From Angiostrongylus vasorum (Eukaryota; Nematoda; Chromadorea; Rhabditida; Metastrongylidae): 64,000 nucleotides of DNA. The stretch spans positions 186,001-250,000 of the forward strand of contig JADANN010000164.1 in NCBI GenBank assembly GCA_018806985.1, read 5' to 3'. Below, in pieces: positions 46,382 through 57,500 of the stretch (the first letter of the stretch is position 1; each line of letters opens with the position of its first letter). The position numbers and the translations under genes were made by a program. Under the pieces are notes generated by a model that saw only the letters and a program-made list of their open reading frames with translations, made no database searches and was not told the origin of the DNA.

Positions 46382-46615
46382 CAGGATCAACTTTCTATTA
46401 ATCTCGGCATTGGATTATGAATTCGTGGTTTTCTCTCTCAGCAATCGCGACGTTGTTAAACAGCATACGTTTACTTCCGTACAATAACACCCATGCAACA
46501 CAATCGTAGCTGACGTTTCGGCAGAATCTCCTTCTTCAGAGCCGCTTTTTTTCACCTGTCTTCGATCGAGGAAGAACAGCCGCATATGGTTGACGACTCT
46601 TGTCAACAGACAAAT
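46382..46615 (-). mobile_element. PLE 3' terminal fragment
   Basis: Antisense PLE end: 'aggatcaactttctattaat', 'cagcaatcgcgacgttgtta', then the hammerhead-like motif (46508-46543) with intact core CTGAAGA and GAAACGTC. Confidence 0.75.
46508..46543 (-). ncRNA. Hammerhead-like motif
   Basis: GGCT, CTGAAGA, A, GGAGATTCTGCC, GAAACGTC, AGCT. The third pair of helix II is broken (A opposite G). Confidence 0.4.
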
Positions 46616-46954
46616 TCAACAGTCCCTGCCGCTTCAGCGAGGAAGTGAGAAGGTTCTATAGTAGCTTTATCTGAAAGAACTCTGATATCCATGCATATCC
46701 CTTTCTCATCTACCCTTTATATCCCATAACGTGTTCAACATATTTTGTTCCGTAGGGGTCTTAGTTGGAAAATGAGTGTGGAGGAATGCGGAACGAAGAA
46801 AGCCTTGCGTTTTCTAAGTTTCGGACATTTGCTCTTCGGCAAATCGCATCACCAATAAAAGGTGTATTTCCTGTAATTACCTTGTTCTCTGGAGAGTCGA
46901 CTTTTTAAATATTGTTACGCCTTGTGCTGGCTGAAAGTTTATACCGCGTGATCC

Positions 46955-47050
46955 GCAGAAGAACAAACGATTGACAACGGGCAATTACTTTCAACAACAA
47001 TCGTCCCGTATAAAAGAGCATTGCCGTATAGCTAACAAATCAAACAACAT
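46955..47050 (+). repeat. Family E fragment
   Basis: 'caacaacaatcgtcccgtat' followed by 'aaaagagc' is the inverse of the block at 30005-30060. Confidence 0.45.
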
Positions 47051-47159
47051 TCAGTGTTTGTTAAAAGTGTCTCTTCCTAGCACTTCATGGCTTCCATCAA
47101 TCTATTATATCACGCCGAACGAGCCTTCAACGTTACCATTTTAGCTAAAGTTACTTCTA

Positions 47160-47440
47160 TAATGCTGAGATATTTGCAAAACTCCGGACCGCAGGTGCCT
47201 GCGGTGGGGAACGAACGCGCTATTATCCTTTCCGGGGAGTAACGCGTTCACCACACACCATGTGGGTCCTTTGTTTCGCCTGTCTCTCAGCTAGTTCTAT
47301 CGATCAGCGCCATCAGCAATCACCCGTCAACGGGACTGATCTGGGGCGCTCATATCGGCATTGAACCCAGTTAAGCTGATGTTGTAGTTGAAATCACAAT
47401 GTTTTACCTTTTATTTTCTGCATACTTCAGTTTCCACGGC
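47160..47440 (-). repeat. SINE-like family D, full length, antisense
   Basis: From the head 'tttgcaaaactccggaccgc' through GGTGGGGAACGAACGCGC (antisense B box) and 'ctctcagctagttctatcga' to 'gtagttgaaatcacaatgtt'. Confidence 0.8.
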
Positions 47441-47454
47441 AGGGTATCAAGGGA

Positions 47455-47632
47455 AATACAACCACAACGCTGTTGAGATATACATTCTGTATGTGTTATC
47501 GGAGAGTTTGACCTAGTAATTTGCCTATCAATATACCGTTCCAGGCTCTGAAGAAGGCAAAATCCGCCGAAACGTCAGCTTTAACGGAATAAAGAATAAA
47601 GTAACACCTCGTGTTTGCTCAACAAGAATATA
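47455..47632 (+). mobile_element. PLE 3' terminal fragment
   Basis: Sense-oriented PLE end with motif at 47544-47580 and 'gaataaagtaacacctcgtg' after it. It sits between two family D copies. Confidence 0.7.
47544..47580 (+). ncRNA. Hammerhead-like motif
   Basis: GGCT, CTGAAGA, A, GGC-aaaatcc-GCC, GAAACGTC, AGCT. Helix II is intact, with a different loop from copies A and B. Confidence 0.5.
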
Positions 47633-47634
47633 GC

Positions 47635-47830
47635 GAGAGCTGCTGAGATATTTGCAAAACTCTGGACCTCAGGTGTCTAAGGTGGGGAACGAAAGCGCTA
47701 TCAGCTAGTTCTATGAGAGACAGGCGAAACGAAGGACCTACATGGTGTGGTGGTGAACGTATTACTCCCGGAAAGGACAAATAGCGCGTTTCGGAGTTTC
47801 GCAAATATCTCAGCATTATAGAAGTTATAT
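47635..47830. repeat. SINE-like family D, inverted pair, partly deleted
   Basis: Antisense head (47645-47700), then sense 'gagagacaggcgaaacgaag' to 'agtttcgcaaatatctcagc'. Confidence 0.7.
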
Positions 47831-48239
47831 TTCGCAACACAGCCTGCCGTTAAAAAAGAATAGGCGTTGAATAAAAACGTTAAAGCTACTTCGTTCTTAA
47901 AATATTACTTCCGGATGATGTGCTTTCTCGAGACCCTCTTCTGCTATTAGGTTGTTCAAACGTAAATGAGCGTTCTAAAATATTTGTCATTTTGGTGGAT
48001 GTTCAGGAATGAACAGAAAGGAATGTTCATGGGAAAAGTTCGAAAATTATTTATTGCTTTAATGCATTTTTACCAATAAAATATTCTTTGTACCTTGCAA
48101 TACCGTATTTCATTAGAAAGCTCATTTTATGCCCTTTCCAAACATATCTTCATATTTTGTCGAGAACTACGTCCTTTTTTTTTACCAATTTTAAGCTTTT
48201 TCAATTCTAAACATCAAAAAAGGGTCTTCGTCAAATCTC

Positions 48240-49205
48240 CTTTTATGAGTTCAAACTCGGTCGTAGTGCAGTATGGACGGCTCAAAATATTAGTCAAGTT
48301 TAAAGTGAAGGTAGTGTTGGCGAATCAACAGTGCGAACATGGTTCCGGAAATCCCGATCTGGTGATTTCGACCTCGAAGGTAAAGAAGGAGGCGGGCGTC
48401 CCAATGAACTTGACGACGACGAATTGTAGGCACTGGTGGAAGCAAGCGCGTGAACAATTGTTCGAGAGCTTACAGAACAGTTTGGCGCAAGCACAGGACA
48501 ATTTTCACTCACTTGAATCGCATAGCGAAAAAAAAAGTCGACAAGTGGGTGTCGCACGAATTCAAAGACCATGAAAAATTCGCCTTTTCAAATCTGCTGT
48601 GAGTGTCGTCTGCTCTTATTCCGCTCAACAGAAACGACCCCTTCCTTGATCGAATTGTAACGTGCGAGGAAAAGTAGTTTCTTTACGGCAACTTGCGGCC
48701 CTAAGCTCAATGGTTGGATTGCGATCAGCGTCAACAGCACTTCCAAAAGCCGAAATCGCACCAAAAATAGGTTATGGTGACTGTTTGGTGGTCTGCAGTG
48801 GGGCTGACTCATCACAGCTTTTGAATCCGGGCGAAACGATTACGGCAGAGTATGACAGCAAATCGACGACATGCACCGTAAAATCCAACAACAACGACCG
48901 GCATTAGTCAAAAGAAAAAGATTAATCCTTCTTCACGACAACATCCGGCCTCACGTTGTCAAACCAGAGCTGTAGAAGTGTTTAACGAGTTCAGCTACAA
49001 ACTTTGCCTCATCCGCCATATTCAAAATACCTCTCGCCTGCCGAATTTACTTCTCTAAGCACCATGACAACTTCTTGCGAGAGAAATGCTTCACCAAAGA
49101 CGATGACGCAAAAAATGTCTTCAACGAAACTCATCGCTTCGAGAACTTCCGAATTTTATGCAACAGGAATAGATAAACATGTTTTTTGTTACGAATACGT
49201 GTAAC
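48240..49205 (+). pseudogene. Mariner transposase remnant
   Basis: Plus-strand frames, broken by stops and shifts, carry the mariner order: helix-turn-helix piece GESTVRTWFRKSRSGDFDLE and GGGRPNELDDDEL, then KVDKWVSHEFK, NDPFLDRIVTCEEK, MVTVWWSA, FLNPGETITAEYDSK, LHDN.RPHV and a C-terminal FYATGID. The first catalytic Asp (CDEKW in active copies) reads CEEK* and the last (LSPTDYH) reads LSPAEF. It is therefore inactive. The N-terminus is incomplete and terminal inverted repeats were not resolved. Confidence 0.85.
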
Positions 49206-50320
49206 CTTGATTGGCTTTTTATGTTGACTAATAAAGTTTTGTTTGCAGTAAGTTATGACATTTTAGACTAATACAGTTAAAAACGCTCAGTTATTTCTGA
49301 ACCATTTAAAATAATTGCCATGAAAGAATTCGCCAAGAATTAAAACCAAGCAGTGCCAAATGTTACCTCGTCCGCCACTGCTTTCTTTTCCATTTGCTCT
49401 GTAATGGTGACATTCCAGTTTCGCAAAATATTTCAATCGGAAATGGCGATCTGATTGTCATCAAAGAAAAGGGAACCCTATCGTTTACGGTCCTCCAAAA
49501 TGACATCCAGTAAATAAAAGTGTGCCGGTTTTCAATAAAGATCTTCCTTTTGATGCTGTAAAATATTGCATAAACTCTTGAATAATCACCACAGTAATTA
49601 AATTTTACAGCTTGACACTGATGCTCCCAGGTGTCGAACTGTAACGGAAACTGGAGCTGGAGCAGGGGTCCCATAACAGGATTACACTAGCTGAGAAAGA
49701 GTTTGACCTTTCTAACGCAAGCCAATTAAAGGTAAGCTAGTGCTATCGCAGAGTCGGAATGGTTATTTGTCACTACCTCCCCCAGCGAAGCATTAAGAAA
49801 TAGCACCATACCAAAAACGCGATATCCTTCATATCCCTTTGATTGTGAGAGGTGATTCCCTAGCGCTGCTATGGTGTTCAATGGAAACGATTGGAGTTTA
49901 TTGGTATTTCAATTATTTGTTATTAAGTTGGTTTGTAGATTACAATGGAATAAAGGTGATTTCAATGCTAGCTGTGAGTGCTAGGTTTAATGAGGTCTTA
50001 AGTTAATTAGTGAAGTTAGTATTTGGCTTTTGACGGCAAAATCCTATCCCTATTAGCAATGAGTTGTGAGAGATGACTTGAATTACTACTTTTCAACCTT
50101 CTTCTTTGGTTGCACAACAATATTATCACCACCACAAAATTAGAAACTGAAATGAGTTTTGTAGAACCACTTCAGATACGCGTTCTATTCTCTGTACTGA
50201 CGAAGTATATTGTCGAGGCGAAACGTTGGTCAGGGCAGACCACATTTTTGGAACCAAAATATATTGAGGGCATATGCCGCAGTGCTAACAACATTGTTCA
50301 GTGTGAGTAGAGTACTGAAG
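49206..50320. other. No gene assigned
   Basis: Includes a mariner 3' flank (to about 49300). The frame at 50110-50310 ends near a CTGACGA...GAAACGTTGG stretch resembling PLE ends. No exon supported. Confidence 0.35.
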
Positions 50321-50490
50321 GAGCTCCACCCTTGATGCACCAAGGTTTCCAGCCCTTCGGAGTTGGGAAGTTGTTACCAAATGGACTCAGCTCACTACCT
50401 CTGATCCACATTGAGTCGCCGTACTTCAACTATCTCACTATTCCAGGAGGAATCGACTCAATGAGCATTCAGCGGCCTTCGCAAAGAAAA
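50320..50490 (+). repeat. SINE-like family B fragment
   Basis: Core 'cggagttgggaagttgttac' and body 'attccaggaggaatcgactc'. Head and tail absent. Confidence 0.5.
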
Positions 50491-51405
50491 GGAATTCCCT
50501 CACAGCAGTCGAGACCAACCGACAACCTGATGTCCGGTCTTATCTATATATAAAACACTTTCTAGAAAACACTTCGTGAAAGTGACCACTTCTGTTTTGT
50601 TGATCTATCTACTGCTTGGGTAGAAAAAAATGACTGAAGTAGTATAATGCTCGAAAGCATACAATTCACTGGAACTGCTTCCGAATCCAATTGCATCGAA
50701 CTTTGCTTCCAGGGTCGATTAATTGAGAGATTGCTTTCTGAATGTAAACAGCTATTTGTGGGAAACGGTCTCACTTCCGAATTTCTGTTTTCCAACTTTT
50801 GAGGAGAATGAAAGAGACGTCAAGCACTCACTACGCACTATTCACGGTCATTGAACGAAAAAACATGGAACAGTGGTCTAGTGAAATAATCGTTTCGTCA
50901 TTCATGGCAGACTTGACTAGTACCGAAACAACTCAAAAAGTTGTTCCATAGCATGACATTACTAAAAATTTAGGCGTACACTACCTGCAGAACATCAATC
51001 AGTGAAGTCATTAAGTGTCATATTCGACGGCAACAGTGTGTTCATGTTATTGGCTGATTTTATCGGCAGCACTAGTGGAGTGATCTGAAGTGGGCAGTAT
51101 TTCCTGCACCAGAGCTTTTCCGCTTCTCATTGATCGTCTTTCCATCTTGCTTCAGCTAACTTGCTGAGTAACCATGGTACTCGTGATGATCCTCGGTGAG
51201 TCCTTCCCTTATAAAGATTTGTTCCGCTTGCGTTAAATAGGTAGTTGGAGGGCTGATGAATAATGTGGAAAAGTTCTCATTTCAGTATGATTTATTGGGT
51301 ACGATAAGCACTTGTTGTTACAAAAAAAAATGAAAAAAACGAAGTGTGTGGGTTCCACAGTGCAATGTTATTGGACAGATATCTTCTTGTCATAAGTGCT
51401 TTTCA
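50491..51405. other. No gene seen
   Basis: Probable upstream region of the following gene. No TATA-type or trans-splice signal could be singled out; TTTTTCTT-type tracts are frequent. Confidence 0.3.
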
Positions 51406-51555
51406 ATGCCGATTTTCCTTCCCCTTCAACTAAGTTTCCTTCTCTTGATTTTTGTTTCAATTACAGTCCTTATTCCAACTGAGGCCAACGAGTTTTGTGA
51501 AAGCAGACAGCGTCGGGACATCATGGCGAAGTTCAGTGACGTTTGCATGCTTGAA
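51406..51555 (+). CDS. Kunitz/lustrin gene exon 1: signal peptide
   Basis: MPIFLPLQLSFLLLIFVSIT is a typical signal peptide core with cleavage near TEA/NEFCE, then two cysteines. The donor after ...VCMLE (GTTCAC) is a guess; the frame stays open to 51609. An acceptor-like TTACAG at 51464-51469 inside the frame offers another start. Confidence 0.45.
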
Positions 51556-54500
51556 GTTCACTTCCAAACTGATCTCAGACAGTGTTTTCCTCTAGATTGT
51601 TTAGCTTGAAAGAGTTTCTTAAAAAAATTTTTGTTCAGCTAACGGTTGGGCGTTGTTTAGCTTGGAAGGTTTCTTAAAAAAATCTTATTCAGCTAACGTT
51701 TCAACTTCTTAGTTTTCTTCAGAGCCTAATGATACGAGAAATATCGAATAATATCGCTTTTAGACATTGTGTTTCAATTAAAGCAGAAGCGTTTTTCTTC
51801 AAGAACGAAGCCGTCTCGGTCATTGTTCGGAGCCAAATGAAATTATGCTCAGTTTGAGCCATTTTGTTAATGATCTATGAGTATTTAAACGGTGCCTATT
51901 CCGAGCTTTCCACAGCCTCATCATATATTGTTTAGCGGATAAAAAATGACCGAAAATTTGACTCCTCTGAAAGGCGTTTCAGATTAAAGTAAAAAGCGAA
52001 ATTATCCTTCGCTCATCCTGTCCTAATACGGAGGGGTGAGATGTAGAAGCGTAGTGGCGAGAAGTGTCCTGTTATACACATAGTATCGACCGCCAGTTCG
52101 ATCCTGAGCCCCAGGCTCACGAAACTTCCTTCCATCTGAGGTTAGAAAATTGGCAACGGACTTATCCTGGGAGAGAGAAACACTGAATTAATACATCGGT
52201 AGGCCACAGCAATTCGTTGCATAGGCTAGATATCCATTCACTCACCTCTACCATACTTGATGAAGTCGAATGCACGACGTATCCGACATAGTTTGGTTAA
52301 GACGAAACGTCTTAAGCTTTTTTGATTACTATAAGCGGATTCTTCTTCTTCAATGACACGACTTTGATCTAAGAACTTTCAAAGCTCTTTCACTTCATTC
52401 AGTGGTACTTCGATGAGCAGTTCCAATCGTGTTTCGCTTATCCGGTCAACTGCACCGCTTCAATGAAAATAATCGCCGATCTTTATCCTAATGATGAAGA
52501 GTGCACATTGAAACACATGAGTGAGCTCTTCGTATCATTTGATGCCAACTGTCGTTCGTTAAATGATTTGTAGAGATTTTTTACCCTAGAATTCTGCGTG
52601 AATATGATTTCAGCACAAATGTGGAAAACCTACACTATTTCATGTCCACACTCTCTCGAACTGGCTGTATTCAATCGCAGTAACGTACGTTCCCTTTGTT
52701 ATCTAAAAATCTGTAGAGAATCGAAAGAGCTGCACACTGTGGAAAGCTGTCGCAGCTCTCTTATAGTGGCGATGAAGAAGAGAAGCTTTTAAAGGCCTTT
52801 TGTGCTAGATTTCACTATACATTAGTACTGTTCATTTTATTTTTACAAATGCATTTTGAGTTTAAAATGTCCTCTTAGGAGACAGTGAAGTAATGACCGT
52901 GGAACCCCATGGGGCTAAAAAGAGGTTTCAACTTAAAAAATTGAAATCAGAATGTCTACTTTTTTTCTTCATTGTCTATTGCAATTTTCGCGGCAGGGTA
53001 TTATGCGAAATCAACCACAACGATGCTGAGATACTCGCAAAACTTGCACCCTGACCCAGATCGAACCACGTTTTTCCCTTTCCGGCGACTCGCGCAATAC
53101 ACTCTGCGCCGTGGAGGCCTTAAAAATTGAAGTTCACACCGATTTTAACAATAATCTATAAACATTTCTTGAATTTTTTGACAATGGATGATATTTCGGG
53201 TACCACTGGTAGACGTTTTGTGTTATTAAAAGTATAACAACAAAGGCCTATCAACAAAAGAGCGAATAAAAAAGAGAACTCGTAGGTTTTTTCTTCCATT
53301 GTTTCATTCCCTCATCAACCTCTTCACTCGTGTTCGAACACTGTCAAAATTCAGTATATTTTTTACCAGTGCTATTTATTCAAGCCAATTTACCCGCCCT
53401 TTGACTCCGATTCTGATTAAATTGATCTCTATAAACGTGCCACTATAATGAATAAAGGCAAAAAAATGAAAAAAATGTGTAGATTTGAGTTGGTAACTTC
53501 TAAATCGGATGAGGACTGGATTACTGCTTATCCAGGGCGACCAGGTGCCGTATATTTTCTCACCCTTGCTATGTCGAAAAATTGGCCGAAGGACGGTTTC
53601 CGACGTGTGCACCTCGTCGGAATCTTGCTATACACACCGAGAATTCGCATTTTGTTGCAATAATAGAGCTTTTTCGGAAGTGGAACAGGTAGGTTTTATT
53701 TGCAAAGCTGATGCCAACTTTAAGCTCACATCGAATTTCGGCATTCGTTCTTCAAGGCATTTTTCTCTTTCATTTCTACAAAACTGGAACTATCATGAGC
53801 GTTTTTCCTTCTCTACGTTTTCGCCTTTCGTCTTTCCGATTCCTTTTTGCAATTTTATTGCCTTCTTTCTGTGATCAGTTTTTACTCTACCACCTTTATT
53901 AACAGTGTAAATTTAGTGACCTTATAAAAAAGTTATTATTCGTTAAAAACGAATACCTTGGTTTTCCATAACGATGACTTCTTCATTTATAGTTGGAGGA
54001 AAATTTACATTTTCTGGCATTGGCGGTTCTAAATGGCACATTGCTTCATCCGTGGTTGCGTTAACTCGTCAAGTAGTGCCGATTGATTGCAATAGCGAAG
54101 GCGATAGGCGTTCTGTTGAGGTTTGGCACGTTTCACTTTTAATAAGGATTTTAATCATCGTCAAAAAAACACTGAAGAAGATATTGCGTGTCAGAATACC
54201 TGCTCTCTTTTGCCGTTAATCAGTTGAATGTCTTCATTTTACAAGTTTACGATCTCTTAGTATTGGATGGGTTAAATCCTGAACAGGTCTCCAAGAAAGG
54301 ACGCAGTGAGAAGGAACATATTAGCTTCCTTGACTAAGTAAATAGAGAACTTTTGTTCCTGCATTCTATGCCGAAAAGCACGTTAGTTATCAGAACTCAA
54401 ATTCTACCTTACCTACGCATAAGAATTCAAAACGAGCTTCTTACCTTATCCAGATTTGAAGCAGCCAACGCGGATCTTAGAGTGGTTGGCAATAAAGTGA

Positions 54501-57500
54501 GAGTTGCCGAGCGTTGACAATAACGAGGTCATTAGAAATTGTGGGATTTGGGAGCATATCACGGACTCCAAAACTAATCAGCAAAAGGTTCAATGTGTGT
54601 TCGCTAACCGACCTGCTCTTAAGACACTTTGTTAACATTAAACTCCACGTGAGTTGATCTTTACTCACGTGGAGTTTAATGTTAACCCACAACGTTCGGA
54701 AATAAAGGGAGCTTTCATCTTAAAACAGAATTGTTTCGGCTTTAAAAAACGTTCATAGATGAAATGAAAACCATTAGTCTATAGTTCATCGTCAATAATA
54801 TAATACCTCTCATTTTACCAACGCGAAATCCTGTTTTCAGTGATCACAGATTTCATACCCTCGTTATTTCTTTCGTGGAATCTTATGCACCGGAAATGGA
54901 AGAAATTAATCAAGTGGTAATAGATCCACTAGAAAGAGTTCCCAGTTGTGTCGTTGATGTTCATCGCTGCTGGGATTTCGTTTGAAGTACTAAAAATTTT
55001 AAGAATCTCCTTTATTTTTTTTGTGGGGGGAGGGGGGTAATTTAGTTGTACGAACAGCATTAAAAATCAAATAGCTGGAAGCAAACTCTCTTTGTATGCC
55101 GATGACGTTTCTTGCTTTTCAGGCATTACGGCCATTAAAAAATTATCACCAGTTTGCAAAGAACCTGCTTCAGACCCTATCTGTCAAGAATGTAGAAGTT
55201 TTCGCTAAGACCGTTTAACAAGTTAGTACGACTGTGGTTGACGTGGATGACTTCTGATATTCCATGTCAGCCACTATGGCTGCTGTCTGGGGGTCTATTT
55301 CTCAACATGCTAATACTTGCCTCTTGTGTAGAACACGAAGTTGCTGACTATTCTTCTCATGATTTTCTGTTAAAAAAATAAAAATCTAGTTTAAACCTTA
55401 AAATTTTTGGATGAAATAGACCGGAAAGTGTTATCTAATAAAGACCCATTTAAAGCGAAGTTATTGGATTTATTTGAAGAACACGGTAAGTAGATTGTAA
55501 AAAAATTGTAACAGTGGCAGCGTACAATAAGTATGGCCAATAAGGTTATTCCCTTCCAACGAAAAAGACAACTGTACATTCCATTAACTGAACCAATAAC
55601 GTATCCTTTAAACTCTAATATCGTTAAACGTTACTATGGTTCACATACCTAGGATTTCCCGTGCATGGAATGATTATGGGAAGACGCAAGAGTTAAAGCT
55701 TAAAGTATCTGCTTTAGCATAATTCTTGTAAAACCAGAAAGGATCTCTCTTTCTTCTTTTTCTACAATCAGTTTTCTTCACTCTTGGCTCGCCCACTTCA
55801 CCGTTCGCCCCCCAAGACACTAGGCTCAACCATGAGTTGTGGGCCCAGCTTTCAAGCCTGAAGACAGCCGAATGTTAGCAGTGCTAATAAATATATTGCG
55901 TTTGAGATATTTGCAAAACTCTGACCGCAGGTGCCTATGGTGGGGAACGAACGCGCTATTGTCCTTTCCGGGGAGTAACGCGTTCACCACCACACCATGC
56001 GGGTCCTTCGTTTTCGCTTGTTTCTCAGCTAGTTCTAGCTGAGAGACAGGCGAAACGAAGGACCCGCATGGTGTGGTGGTGAACGCGTTACTCCCCGGAA
56101 AGGACAATAGCGCGTTCGTTCCCCACCATAGGCACCTGCGGTCCAGAGTTTTGCAAATATCTCAGCTTCGTTGAAGTTATATTTCGCAATATACCCTGCC
56201 ATCAAAAAGAGTAGGCAGTAGGCAAAAAGTCTAAAATTGTGATTATAACTATAGCCTCAGCTTAACTGGGTTCAATGCCGATTTGGGCTCCCCAGATCAA
56301 TCCCGTTGACGGGTGATTGCTGATGGCAAAAGATCGATAGAACTAGCTGAGAGACAGGCGAAACGAAGGGACCCGCATGGTGTGGTGGTGAACGCGTTAC
56401 TCCCCGGAAAGGACAATAGCGCGTTCGTTCCCCACCGTAGGCACCCTGCGGTCCAGAGTTTTGCAAATATCTCAGCTTCGTTGAAGTTATATTTCGCAAT
56501 ATACCCTGCCATCAAAAAAGAGTAGGCAGTAGGCAAAAAGTCTAAAATATATTGCGTTTATTTTAAGTCCGCTGATGTTGAGATATTTCAAAAACTCGGA
56601 CTCTAAGTGAGATTCGAACTCGCAATTACACTTTCCGAAAACTCACGTGTTACCCATTGCACCACCAAGGTCCTCGTTTTGGCTTTTTTTCTCAGCTAGT
56701 TTTCTGCTCCAACGGCGCCATTAGCAATCACCCGTCAAAGGGACCTGTGAAGGAATGACCATAAATCGACATTGAACCCAATTAAGCTGGGTGTACGGTT
56801 GAGACACACCGTATCAACTTTTTATCAACTGCACATTCTTTTCTTTGGATTAGGGTTGAAGTTAGTGAAACGAAAAATTCACGTGGCAAACACATCGTCG
56901 TACACTTTGTCTAAGAATTTTTTTTCAAAAGAAGAAAAAGAAGAGATGAAAGAACTTTGCACGCGAAGAAACCCCGTGTTCCAGTGGTATCCGCGATCGA
57001 ACATGGCTTGTGTTGCTCGTCGAGCTGACTGTCGACGGCCATGGTTCCCCGTCGACCGTGTCAACACCACTTACAAAACCCAACAACAGTGCATGGATGC
57101 CCACTTCGGTTAGTTTCGTTCAAATCTTTCTCGACCTTGCCCTTAGTTGCGGTAGCATTTCGGCTCCAAAAAAAAGACGGAATCGAATTTATGTCTTTAC
57201 AACAAGCAAGAGTAATAACAATGACCAATTAGGTTCTTTTCTTCGTTACAAGTTGTCGAAACAGCCGTAAAGATGCCTCAAACGTTCCTCTTAGATCCGC
57301 ATGTCTAGGAACTGTCTGGAAAAAAAGTTCTTGTTTTCTTTCTTTCCTAGTTTTTCTAACGCGTTCACCACCAAACCATACGAGTCCTTCGTTTTGCCTG
57401 TCTCTGAGCCGTGTTATTGACCTATAGGCGCTATCAGCAATCAAAGGGAACGATATTTATTAACAAGACATGTAACATTTATTCAATACTTCTCATTGAA

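Noticed and set aside
48095..48574. 159-codon plus-strand open frame as a gene
   Set aside because: It mixes frames of the mariner pseudogene with upstream T-rich sequence.
52685..52795. Continuation of the module 1 exon to a stop at 52792
   Set aside because: Splicing at GTACGT gives a lustrin repeat that aligns with module 2. The read-through tail has no such match, though it remains an alternative end.
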